Below, piece by piece: positions 32,506-43,900 of a stretch of 50,296 nt of DNA (its first letter is position 1; each line of letters starts with the position of its first letter). The notes beneath the pieces were generated by a model. It was not told the DNA's origin. It did no database searches and worked only from the letters and a program-made list of their open reading frames with translations. The DNA is taken from positions 1 through 50,296 of the forward strand of contig FMBT01000562.1 in NCBI GenBank assembly GCA_900095095.1, read 5' to 3'. This stretch comes from Fragilariopsis cylindrus CCMP1102. Its lineage: Eukaryota; Bacillariophyta; Bacillariophyceae; Bacillariales; Bacillariaceae. The position numbers and the translations under genes are program-made.

Positions 32506-34235
32506 ATGGATCGACGGATGATCGTTTCCCATAATGTTATATTGCTATTAGTAGTGGTCTTACTACTACTAGCGTCGTTGGCTCCATTGTCATCATCGCT
32601 AATAATGTCGCCTTTGTCGGCGGCAGCGGCGGCAGCGGCGGGGAATAGTGCTATCCGGTCTACTTATTCCAGTAGAATAATAAGAACATCATGTACTAAA
32701 AGGAACCGACGTGGTGATACCAGTACTCAGTTAGGGGCGTCTAATGCTGCTGCAGCCACAATTCGTGGTGGTGGTGGTGGTGGCGGTGGAAATAATGATG
32801 TTAGTAGCAGCAGTACGAGCAGTAATGAGGAGCAGCAAAAAAAATTGCCAAAAGAATTACTACCAATAACAATGGGTGTGTTTGCACAGATGCTGGGTGA
32901 GGGTATCTCATTATCGAGTTTACCATTATACCTGACAGCATTAGGATCCTCACCAATAATGGTGGGAGCAGCAATATCCTGTTTTTCTATTGCACAAATG
33001 ACCTTTGCACCAATAGCAGTTGGGTTATCATCGAAGCCAAATATTGGTCGTTCCGTTGTATTACGGATCTGCTTAGTGGGCGCGGTATGTTCATCATTAT
33101 TGATAGCATTTTCATCGAGTGTATATGGTGTCATTGCAGGTCGGACTTTGGCGGGTGTATTTGCAGCATGTGTTCCTGTCGCACAAAGTTCTGTGACTGA
33201 TATACTACCACAAAATCAAACCACACTTGGATTAAGTCGTGTGTCGGCTGCTGCACAATTGGGTATTGTTGTTGGTCCATTAGCATCCGCATCATTCCAA
33301 AAAGGATTTGAATCAATTCTTGGTATCCCCGCTAAACGTTGTTTACCTGCTGTTTTTATCTTAAATGCATGTAATGCAATGTTTGTACTTGCATTAATGA
33401 CGTATATAGATCGACGGAATAATGATAATAAGACTTCTTCACCGTCGGTGGGCAGTAGTAGTCCTTCGGAGTCCGAATCTCCTGTTGTGAAAGAGAGTTT
33501 CAAGTCGACAACATCAGAAGAAAAAAAGTCAAATAATGATATAGCTACTACTACGATGACGACGAGTAGTAGTAGAATATTACAATATTATGCACAACCC
33601 ATCCTAAGAACGATTACTATTATAGTTGGCTGGACTGCTATTTTAAGTAATTCCATTTATGGATTGTTTGCGCCTCGTTTTATGGGATTTGGTCAAAACC
33701 AACTGTCTGCAACATATTCGGCTGCTGCAATTTTAATGGTTGCTACACAAATTGTATTTCCAAAAATTGTTACCAAAATGGGTGGTGAACATCGTGCCTG
33801 TACAGTTGGAATACTTGCGGTCGCAACAGGGATTGGTGGACAATCACTTATTCGGGTCCAACCATTACACAGTATATTATATATGATAAATCGTGTAGGT
33901 GCTTCTATAGCAGATACATCACAGCAGCAATGGTAGCTAGCTTTTCAAAAGATAGAGATGACCGATCAAAGAATCTTGCATTGTTAACTTCGACACGTGC
34001 AGCGGCAAGAATATTTACACCGCTTCTGTCAAGTAAAATGTTTGAGCTAAGCTGTAGAAGTACAAGATCATCGTCATTTTTACCAGGAGTTCCTATTATT
34101 AGTGGTGCTCTTCCATTTGTAACGGCCGCTTGTTTTTGTTTGAGCATTGCTCCGTTACCTAGCATCCTCCGTCGAGCTGAAGGAAGAGCTAATAAAAGGA
34201 AGAACGATTCAGAAAAAAAGAGTCTAGCTACCTAG
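32506..34235 (+). CDS. MFS transporter (TetA/DHA1-like), one frameshift
   Basis: The first ORF (32506-33936) and a second in another frame (to 34235) make one transporter of about 575 residues. The N-terminus has a signal-like stretch (NVILLLVVVLLLLASLAPL), then Ala/Gly low complexity, suggesting organelle or vacuole targeting. About twelve hydrophobic segments follow, with LLPITMGVFAQMLGEGISLS, GRTLAGVFAACVPVAQSSVT and RVSAAAQLGIVVGP matching DHA1-type drug/H+ antiporters. A central loop is Ser-rich. At about 33915-33925 a base appears missing (...IADTS then TAAMVASFSKDRDD in the next frame); after it the expected STRAAARIFTPLLS and TM12 are read. Substrate unknown. The shift is probably an assembly error, but a decayed gene cannot be excluded. 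Confidence 0.8.
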
Positions 34236-34495
34236 TTGATTGATTGATTCATTCGTGTCGCGTGGGAAAAAAATTAAATCGGTGACGTGACGACAATAAT
34301 TCGGAAAGAGGATATATGCTATGATTTTTTTGATAATTTTTACCTATCTTATCTATTTCTCGGCTATATACTGAGTTAACATTGTTATTTGACCAAATAT
34401 TGATTCATCTTTTGTTCTTTAATATCAATTCGCTATCAATTCTTTTGAGTATTCCATTCGTTCGTTCAACTTTCCCTCAATTTCTCGTCTTTATT

Positions 34496-36470
34496 TTAAT
34501 AACCCTTCTTTTTAGAACCCGAAACAATATCATCAATACGAAGGATCATACAGGCATTTTCGATTGCTGATTTAATAATTTGAACTTTTACGGCATATGG
34601 TTCCCAAATACCAAGTTCATTCATATCAACTAATTCTCCTGTTGTACCATTCACACCGACACAACATTTTTCCCCATCGTTAGTAGATGCATGTTTCGCA
34701 CGCAAAGACGTAATGGTCCGGATCACAGAAACACCACAATTTTGTGCTAACGTACGTGGAATAACTTCCATCGCATCACCGACTGCCATAAATGGTGCCT
34801 GTTGAATACCATGCAGTTTTTGTCCCTCCTTTCGGATTGCAACTGCTAATGCCATTTCAGTGGCTCCGCCACCTGGTAATAACTTCGGATCATACACTAC
34901 ATTCCGAACCACTTGCATCGCATCTTGAAGACTACGTTCAATTTCATTCAATACATCTTTCGATCCACCACGTAAGACAATAGTACATGCTTTTGGATCT
35001 TCGCAGTCCTCTAAGTAACAGAACCAATCATTACCAGTTTACGCATTTCAAATAAACCACATTTGGTACCGATATCGATTCTTGAATTTCATCCGTACGT
35101 GACACAATTGTGGCACCACTGCTTTTGCAACACGATTGTTATCGGTTTTACGCAATCGACGGAATGCCGTGATTCCCGCCTTTTGTAAATAATGCTGTGC
35201 TAAGTCCGATACACCCTTTTCTGTTAATACAATATCAGGTTTGGCGGCAATAATATCATTACACATCTTTTCCACATATTCTTCCTCTAATTTTAACATT
35301 GTATTCCAATCTTCTGAGTCAGTAATTTCCATATTCGTTTGTGATTCACCCTTCTTATATTCCAGAGGTGAATCGACTAAGAGGATACGTGGATTTTCAA
35401 TCCGACGTCTCATTTTAGAATGTGTCGTATCCTTTTGAATCATCACACCCTTTAAACACAGGCATCATCTAATTGACCACCAGGAATTTTTTCCACCTTG
35501 GCATACCTCTTAAGGTCGACGATTGGTGATCCACCGGGTGTCTTCGAAACGACGGTCGTGACAGCCTGGATCGCCATGTCCACTAATTGATCATTCCAAC
35601 TCGATGAAAAGTTCGTACCGATGGTACTTAATACTAATTTCGACATCCATTCTTTATCATTTTGTACATCAATCGTATAGGCTAATTCATCACACTTCTT
35701 TAATGCAAACGCTAATGCATTCGAATAGGCATGACAGATGACAGTGGGATGGTACTTATTCTTCAGGAATGGTTCCGCGGAAGCTAAAATTTGTGCACTT
35801 AAGACAATAACGGATGTGGTCCCATCACCGACTTCTTCATCTTGTGCACGAGATAATTCAATCATGGATTTCGCGGTGGGATGTGAGACATCCACTTCTC
35901 GTAGAATACAATTCCCATCATTGGTCATCACGATCCCACCCATTGGATCTAATAACATTTTTAACATGGATTGTGGACCGAGTGTGGTACGGATAATATC
36001 CGCAACAGCTTTTGCGGCACGGATATTACCCAGTTGAGCTTCACGTCCTGTTTGTCTTTGTGTTTTAGAGTCTATTTGTTGTTGTTATTGTTATCATTGT
36101 TGTTGTTGTAATTTAGATGAAAATTCGTCATACAATATGAGAAATGTACGTACAAAACACGAATGAATGAATGAATTAGATAAATAAATCGAGTAGGTTA
36201 GATTATTGGATGGAGGAGAACAATAACAATAACAATAACAGTAACAGTAACAGTAACAGTAACAGTAACAATAACAGGATAGTCCAGAGACGACTTTAAG
36301 TGAAAGCCGTACTACGCTACACTTAGCCATATCGGTGTGTTGAGATATCTCTTCTCAATCGAATGCAATCCGCAAGAACAGAACGCACGTCCTACTAACA
36401 TAACTGCCACACTGTACTTACTCAAGACCATAACCTGTCCCATACCGGGAACGGGACCTCTAGATGCCAT
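34496..36470 (-). CDS. CCT3: Chaperonin CCT/TCP-1 gamma subunit, several frameshifts
   Basis: Subunit of the cytosolic CCT ring complex that folds actin and tubulin. Exon 1 (36422-36470) encodes MASRGPVPGMGQVMVL. A 350-nt GT-AG intron (36072-36421) follows, then exon 2 with GREAQLGNIRAAKAVADIIR, LLDPMGGIVMTNDGNCILRE, EEVGDGTTSVIVLSAQ (ATPase motif GDGTT), VEKIPGGQLDD, LEYKKGESQTN, LLPGGGATEMALA and the C-terminal ENACMILRIDDIVSG. The match to the gamma subunit is good throughout. The frame breaks near 35449, 35125, 35085 and 35030; each is restored by assuming one missing base (for example a T in the run at 35449). A real conserved gene is likely, with base-calling deletions the simplest explanation. 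A degenerate copy is the alternative. Confidence 0.9.
36072..36421 (-). other. CCT3 intron 1 with a GTAACA-type microsatellite
   Basis: Donor GTAAGTAC and acceptor AAATAG. It carries about ten hexamers of the AACAGT/AACAAT type at 36222-36276 and a GTT-rich tract near the acceptor. Splicing joins VL-N in a CCT-like N-terminus, which supports the boundaries. Confidence 0.8.
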
Positions 36471-37499
36471 TGTTATAAATTATAATAGAAGAATAGAATT
36501 CTTCAAGTAATAGAAGATTGTTAGCTACAATGAGGTTTGTTTAAGTGTAATGCAATGCAATGCCTGTACTACGGCCATTGTCGTGAATAAAATTTAAAAT
36601 TAAAATGCGCTGAGGGCTCGTCAATCTCAATGTAGACGAAGGCAGACTTGTAGTCTGGTCTGCAACCGTCATAATATGAAAATGGATCAATCCTCACCCA
36701 ATCTACTACTACTAGTAACCCCAGATCAGATCTCCATTAAGGCATGAAGACTTTAGTATCAGTAGTCATAATGTATACAATCTTCTAAAATGCTACTTCA
36801 CTGTTTCTGTGATGTGTTGCCCCTGATAGAGATGGAATAATGAATAATTTAACATGATGTGTCTACAACATGTTGTGGTAAATAATTTTTTATGTTGTTG
36901 TGTGAACTATAGTATGTATTTTTTGTTTGTGCATGCTAATTATGACAACTAAGGTAATATATTATGTCTCTTTGTTATTAGAAATAATTTTATATGCTGT
37001 TTTGCAGGTTTTTAATTTCTGGTATAATGCTGTAGAAAACATACCAGAACACACAAATGGAAAGGCACTAAGATGAGTGGACAGTGGATGACAATGTGGT
37101 GAACTTACTTATGATAAGAGAGTTTTTCTGGGATGTTTTTCTCGGATGATGTTGACTGTTAGATTTTGATCACAAAATGAAGATTTTTCAATCTTGTCAA
37201 AAACAAAAAATACAGAAACCACTACATGATGAGCAAACAAATGACAAACAGTTTTTCTTCTTTCTTACTTTTACATTACCTCCTGCATCTCTATCATACA
37301 TGGAGGAACAATTAGCTAAATGAGTAATTACTCCCTTCATACTTCTTGCAACATGACCAAGCATCCAACATTCTTGATACAATTCTTATTATTTGTGGTA
37401 TAAATTTTGTTGTTTGAATACCTGCATCAGTTGCTAATGTTTTGAGAGTTTCAGTTGTATAATGTCCATCATACACAAGAACACAACTGTCTTTTAGAG

Positions 37500-37532
<33 letters not shown>

Positions 37533-38036
37533 CAGTTCATCTTTGATTTGCTAGCTGTTAATTGGTTTATACCACTGATGCAATCAGCTCTTTGTCTAAT
37601 ATTTCTCTTCAGGGTTCATCCAGGAAGGACAGACCATCACATGCACCACATTCCTCTAGACAAGATACCAATGTTTGAAGTCAATATTCAGGTCATACGT
37701 TCCTTCCATACTATATGGCTGTCCGTAATCCCCAGCGCATACTGTAGAATATTTACTATTGCCTGCTTACTCCCAAAGCCAGATTTATTCTTGTGATATC
37801 ACAACCACCTTTATGATGTTTATGTGTATGTCCAGAAGATTGATCTGCAAGGAACATATATATTATGATCAAAACTAGGATACAGCACTTACTTGTAAGC
37901 AATCATTAACATCCTCAATTTGAACATTAACTTGATTTGCCAGTCCAGTATCCATTTGGGTTAGCACTAATAATATCAAGGTATTGCGTAGGAATGGATT
38001 GTCTTTCAAATCTCTCTTTGTTGTTGTACCAAGTAC
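36471..38036. other. Intergenic, with a (TA)n run and protein-like remnants
   Basis: A perfect (TA) run lies at about 37503-37531. On the minus strand near 37200-37530 there are protein-like pieces in two frames (DSCVLVYDGHYTTETLKTLA, and YQECWMLGHVARSMKGVITH), which may be a decayed transposon or gene fragment of unrecognised family. No complete gene is seen. Confidence 0.45.
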
Positions 38037-38373
38037 TGTTGGGGACTGAATTAGTTCCTACTAGATACTACGTTACTAGAATCGATACCACGTCACTAAA
38101 ATCCACATCATATCACAGCCTCACTATTCGTGTACTGTTGATACAGAACAGAATATATCGTATCATTGCAATGATATCTACTTGATATCATTGTTATTTA
38201 TAAACTTAACATTATAAGAGAATTCAACTTATTTCTTTTATTAACTGCTTCTAGTCATTCTATGCATTTAGCACGTAGATTAGCTTAGATTATAACATTT
38301 ATAAATAACAATCGGAACAGATATACGATAGAGGAAACCATCGAACAAGTTTGTTGAACACATTATTCCTACA
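38037..38373 (+). repeat. Probable 5' LTR of the interrupted copia element
   Basis: Starts TGTTGGGGACTGAATTAG, with a TATA-like GTTATTTATAAAC at about 38193, and can end ...CCTACA at 38373, 24 bases before the gag ATG. The end is not fixed because the matching 3' LTR is absent from the window. The primer-binding site was not recognised. Confidence 0.45.
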
Positions 38374-38397
38374 ACTAAGGTAATTAAAAACATAATA

Positions 38398-40095
38398 ATG
38401 TCCTCTGCCCCAACCAGTGGCAGCAATACTCCCCCTGCTACGGGAGGTAACAACAACGGCGGTAGAACAGGTTATCAAGGTAACCGTAATCGTAACAACA
38501 ACAACAATACGCCAAGAAGAAATCAATTTAAAGGATTAGCCGGAAGTGATACTGCTTTACACGAAAAGGTAGTAACGGTAGGACCGAACCAGTCTACACA
38601 GATCGTTGATCTAACGGACGCATTAGTCACCTACTGTGGCTCAAAAGGATACGGCAAATGGGCTGAATCAATTACTGAACTGAATCGATTCAGTGAAGCC
38701 GACTTTGTCGGCGCACCACCATCTCAATCAAGTTATGGTACTATCACAGCAAACGTGTTTGCTTACAACCCTACCGGAGCGGAACAGTACAAAATCGCAT
38801 ACGATATGTGGAAGGCTCGATATAACCATACATTGAAAGACTTCATTGAGTATGAAAAGAATGCTGTTCATATATTTCTTGCCTTAAAAGGACAATTTGA
38901 ACAAATAGCGTGGGACGATCTACAACATGATGGACGTTATGCTACAGTGGTGGCTTCGCAATGTCCAGTACAACTCATCGAGCTGCTTCTAGAGACATGT
39001 TCCACCAACGAAACTTCAACATGGGAGCCATTGGGTAGGCTCAGGCATATGCGCAAATCAATTACATACATGCAAAAGCCTAAAAATGCATCCAGTGCAG
39101 TCGACACGGCACAGTACAAAAGACATCTGTCAGTATATGTGAACAACGCCTGTAGATCCGGTGGGGACTTTGTCTTCGGTACAAAATTCTACGAACCATT
39201 CCTAGCAGACGATGGCGAAACTTTAATATCATATCTTGGTATGACTACTTCTGCCAAGAAAGTGTATGACAAGAAAGTCAATGATGTGATAGTAGGAATC
39301 CTGATGATAGAAGGTTGCAAGAGTAAAGGCCTCAAGACGAACCTCAAGAACCAATTCCTCACAGGAAACTCTGACTGTTACCCAGTTACAGCATCAAAGG
39401 CTTACGAACTCATTGACAAGTATGAAGATGATTCACCAACCCCTAATGATCAAACTCCCCGTACTGCAAAGCAAAAGAAAGCCGCGGCTGCTCGTAAAGC
39501 AGCGGCCAAACAACAAGATGATGGCAATGTGGCTGGTGCACATGTACATGTGGACGAAACCAAAGCAATGGTATTAGCCGCAGTAAGTGATAATGGAATC
39601 ATTCATCAGAACGCTTTTGAACCAATCATGTCAAGGGATGAATTTGATGACGAAGATCTCGGAGAGGTCGCGGGCATCACCATTGGTGATCACTACTACC
39701 CAAGCGATGATGATGAACAGATGCCATCTCTACATGACAGAGCGGCGGATGACAGTTCAAGTGATGGATCAAGCGATGATTCGAATGACCCATTCAATAT
39801 TGTACACATCGATGGAAATGATGATTCAACTTATATGACATCCGATTCAATGGATTTCGATAATGATGATTTCTCTTATGATGACTCAATTGGTGATGAA
39901 TTGCCAGGCCTCCAATCTAGGACGTATGGTGCACCATCAGTGTCATCATCAGTGTCAAGTGCGACCACCACAGTTGGCAATGGAGACATTCAAACTGTTA
40001 TCTGTGAAGCATCCTATGTGTGTGATACAGATGAGGATAGCAGTGCTGCAACATTCACCTCCCATGATGACAGTGTGATTACCAATATTGGTATA
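38398..40095 (+). pseudogene. Copia-type Gag, cut by another element
   Basis: 565 residues of a diatom copia-type Gag: basic, Asn/Arg-rich start (GNRNRNNNNNTPRRNQFKGL), the helical capsid-like part (LHEKVVTV ... YKIAYDMWKARYNHTLKDF ... FEQIAWDDL ... LLETCSTNETSTWEPL), then a Lys/Ala-rich segment and a long acidic tail (DDSSSDGSSDDSND). The last codons run into the LTR of the minus-strand element, which supplies the TGA stop at 40096-40098, so the natural C-terminus and pol are missing. No continuation is found after 49504. It differs clearly from the Gag at 46233-48491, so it belongs to another copia family. Gag would form virus-like particles around the RNA. Confidence 0.75.
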
Positions 40096-40908
40096 TGATA
40101 AGTTTCACAAACAATCGATGATTGTTGAAACGGGTTCAGTATCAAATAGGATTTGATATTCAGACAATCTTACTCTTCGGTCTTGTAAGATTCTGCTATG
40201 ACGGTAAGAAAAGATACTCTCGATTCTTATAGACTGGTTGCGATGTTCTACCAGGATACTCTCCCTTTTAGAATGCTGAAAGTTCTTCCGAACAATGTTC
40301 ACTCTGTAAATGTAGATATTTCTATTATCTTTCCAGACAACGATATGTTCAAACGCAAAAGTTGTTATTAACACACTTGTTTAATTAGTCTATGGTTATT
40401 ACAATTTCTCAACAATAAAAGACAGTAATTGTTCATTTCTCGTAATCGAGGTAATTCTGCTCTTTTCTTCGTATTTTAGTATTGCGGTTTCCAGTAACCT
40501 TGCATACAACTTTCTGTTCCTAACTCACTTCGCCTCAATGCATATATATCGCATTAGCGGTTCAAAGGTGGACATCGACATCTGTTCGACTTCCATATGT
40601 ATAACACTCTTCATAATCGTGTTCTATGTATTCGGACACTCTTCCTAATCGTGTTCCGATTTGTATAAATATACCTAAGCACTTCTCTTATTTGCGCTCG
40701 GTTCCAATTGCTTCGACAACTGCTTCGACAGTCACTTCAACTCCAACAGTACGATGTTGGCTTTTAGCTAACTTTCGGTTCTCTTTTATCTCAATAATGC
40801 ATACACGTGCATTCTCACTCACTAATCTCATCGCGCTCGTATTTCTACTCCGCGGGGCTTATGTACGACATATGACTCCTACGCTTGAGTACTATGTATA
40901 ATTTAACA
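40096..40908 (-). repeat. 3' LTR of the minus-strand copia element, 813 bp
   Basis: On the minus strand begins TGTTAAATTATACATAG and ends ...CTTATCA. It differs from the other LTR by about 14 substitutions, mostly transitions, and a few indels, several clustered in the region near 40730-40755. TATA-like and CAAT-like sequences are present. Confidence 0.9.
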
Positions 40909-43900
40909 CTCCCCATTGATCGTAACGATTTCATCTAACTCTGATTGAGTAATGTATCGATCGACTTCTAATGTATCATCAAAATACAGCGCGGCCGTGT
41001 TACCTCCAAAATGAAAGATTGGACGGATCAACTCGTAAGTACTTTGGTAACCCCAATGTTTCGTAAGTATATCCGCGATATTACTTTCCGATTTGATATG
41101 TTGCAGATTAATGAAACCACTTGCAATTAAGCTTCTAACAAAGTGAAATGACAGAATGTTATGTCGTTTATGTAACTTTGCGTCAGGTATGGTTGCACTA
41201 TTAATCATAGCATCATTGTCTCCCCATGCGTAGTCTTCCTCACCCACTGGTACTCCAAGGTATCGTAGATACTGTCGGTGATCAATGATCTGTTCGAAAC
41301 AAGTTCGACATGCTAGGAATTCAGATCCGTATGTTGCAGTCTCTGTAGTAGATTGTTTCTTGGAATACCAATCGACTGGAGTCTTGTTGTAGAAATGAAC
41401 TACGCCTGTAACTGCCTTTCCGGAGAGTACGTCATGCATTAGATTTGCATCGAAGTAATGGGTCAAAACGATTCGTTTTCCCAGTGGAGGCGGTGCATCT
41501 TTAGGGATGTCTTCAGTTGGGTTTCCATATACGGAATGGCTCCAATCGTAAGGTGGCATTGGTGGAGTACCGGAATAATCTGGTTCATCAACTCGAAAGC
41601 GTAGTTTGAAATGCCTGAACTTGCATAAGAATCCGTAGATACGTTTGATTCTTTCAAGATGTCCTTTTCTTGGTTGAGCCCTGAAACTTGATAAGGTCAT
41701 TACTGCCGATTGAATATCCCATCGTCCTATAGAGATTGCCCATTGCATAGCTCCTATTAATGATTGATATATCTCAATTCCGTCTTGATCAAGGAATGCG
41801 GTTGTATCAAGCTCTGGATGGTCTCCTTTTACTAACGGCGATCTGTACTTCTGTTTAGGCAATTCCTTGAAGACTTGCTTGTAGGCATCTTCCATCTTAT
41901 CGACGTACCGACCTGGGTTCATACATAGAACTCCATCAGAGTCTCTTTCAAATCCACATCCTAAGTGGAAGTTAACTTCTCCTGAACCTTTCAGTTTGAA
42001 GTTGTACGGTGCTGACGACAGCTGCTCGAGGAACTCTAACGGGTTCTCCATAATAATGCATAGGTCATCGACATATGTGGCCACATATTCGTACACATCT
42101 CTTGTGGGACATTTTCTCATGAAAATACTTGACTCGGCTTTAGATGGAAAGAATCCTAGGTCTCGTAGACAGTCAGATAGCAAAATGTTGAAAGCTTTTC
42201 CGCTAAGTCGTAGTCCGTAAAGAGCCTTATCGATGATAAGAAGGTTTCCTTGTAGCTCCCCAAATTCTGGCCCTGCTTTGATACATACCTTTTCTGTGGT
42301 CTTTGCTTCAAGATAAGCATTTCCAATATCAGTAGCCCATGGAGTCATGTTGTTCAGCTCTCCTAAGAATATGCATGTACGTAAGCCACGTAATGAAACA
42401 ACACCTGAGTAAACAGATTCAAGAGGTACATCCGTTAGATTACCATTAGCTACAACTCGAGCCTTGTGTCTGCCATCGTGTTTCACATCAAAGATAGTAT
42501 GAACCTGAATCTTTCGATATCCTTCTGGTATCTTTGCTTCGTTGAATTTACCCTTATTCTTGAATACTGCATAGTCGGTTAGTTGCGCATGTTCCAGTAC
42601 ATTTGCTTCTTGCCATTTATGGTTTCCGTTCCTTTCGTCAAATTCAAGGGCTTCCTTGTAATTGCGTGGTATAGAGAATCCATACTTGTACTTCGGAGTA
42701 ACACGGAAGGAACGTAGCTTGGCTTGTTTCACAAGTCGTCGAATATGCTGATCTCGGTTAGCAATTCTTTTAAAGCGTTTCCATCCTCTAACTCAAGTAG
42801 GTCGTGTTTCTTGGCATATATAGCAAGATCAACTGGGATATCCTTAGCAAGGAAGTCCAATGGTTCAACCGAAACTGCTCCAGTTTCCCAAGCCGTCTTG
42901 ACATTATAGTCACTCCCCATTCTTTCCTTGTGTCCCACAGGAGTATGCACGTGTCCTAATATAGTACGAAACTTCCAATGATGTCCGTCTTCATTGTTTT
43001 CTTCTCTTTCGATGTAATCTAGGATCTCGTTGTAAGACATGATATCTTCTTGGGAACTGTGATCATAGTTAAGCTTGAACCTGATTAGATCTTGATTCTT
43101 CTCTACTTCGCCGTCGAAGTTCTTGATAAGTTCTACAACTCGTGCTCGATTAACTTCACCTCTCTCGTCTGGTTTGGTTAGAAATACTCTTCCTACTAGG
43201 TCACTTGGTGGAGGTGCTATTATTACCATCGGTTTGCCGTCTTCTCCGATTACCGCGTTACCATTTTCGTCTTCGAGAGGAAACTCAAATTCTTGCCATA
43301 TAGGATTTTCATTCTCCCCATTTTCTCGTAGATAGACAAATTGATCTTCTTGTTCGGTGATATGCGTATCACGATTTTTCAGAACCTGTTGACGGGTTAG
43401 AGGCGATGGCCGTGGGTTGGTGGGATGGTTGATATCCGTAACATGTTCTTGGTTGCGACTAGTTGATAACGGAAGGTCTGTTCATTGTACTTCGTTGTCA
43501 TGAGTGCATTCATTGCATGAATGTTCATATCTCGCAAACGTTTACTACTACGTGTTCCTTTCCTCTACTTGGATCTTTTGGATGTAAGTCGCGTAATTTC
43601 TTAGGTTTTACATGTTTCGACTTGGTAGTAGATGAACGTTTGGGCAGCGACGATTTAACGGGGACAACAGGAGGTGCTGTGTTAAAATGACCAGTTTGCT
43701 GTTCATTTGAATCAAAAAAGTAGTCATCCGCTTCTTCTTGTAGTTGATGAGCTTTAGCTTTTGCTTTTACTTTCAGTTCCTCTTGTAGTTGGTCGTCGAT
43801 GTTCTTTAATATTGCTGTAGTATCAAAATTGTTAAAGTATTTCCCGAGGTTACTTCTTTTAACTTGATATTTGCAATTTCTTCTGCTGGAGAAATGATAT

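Noticed and set aside
40105-40374. 89-codon ORF repeated at 48698-48967
   Set aside because: Lies wholly inside the two LTRs; it is repeat sequence with no recognised product.
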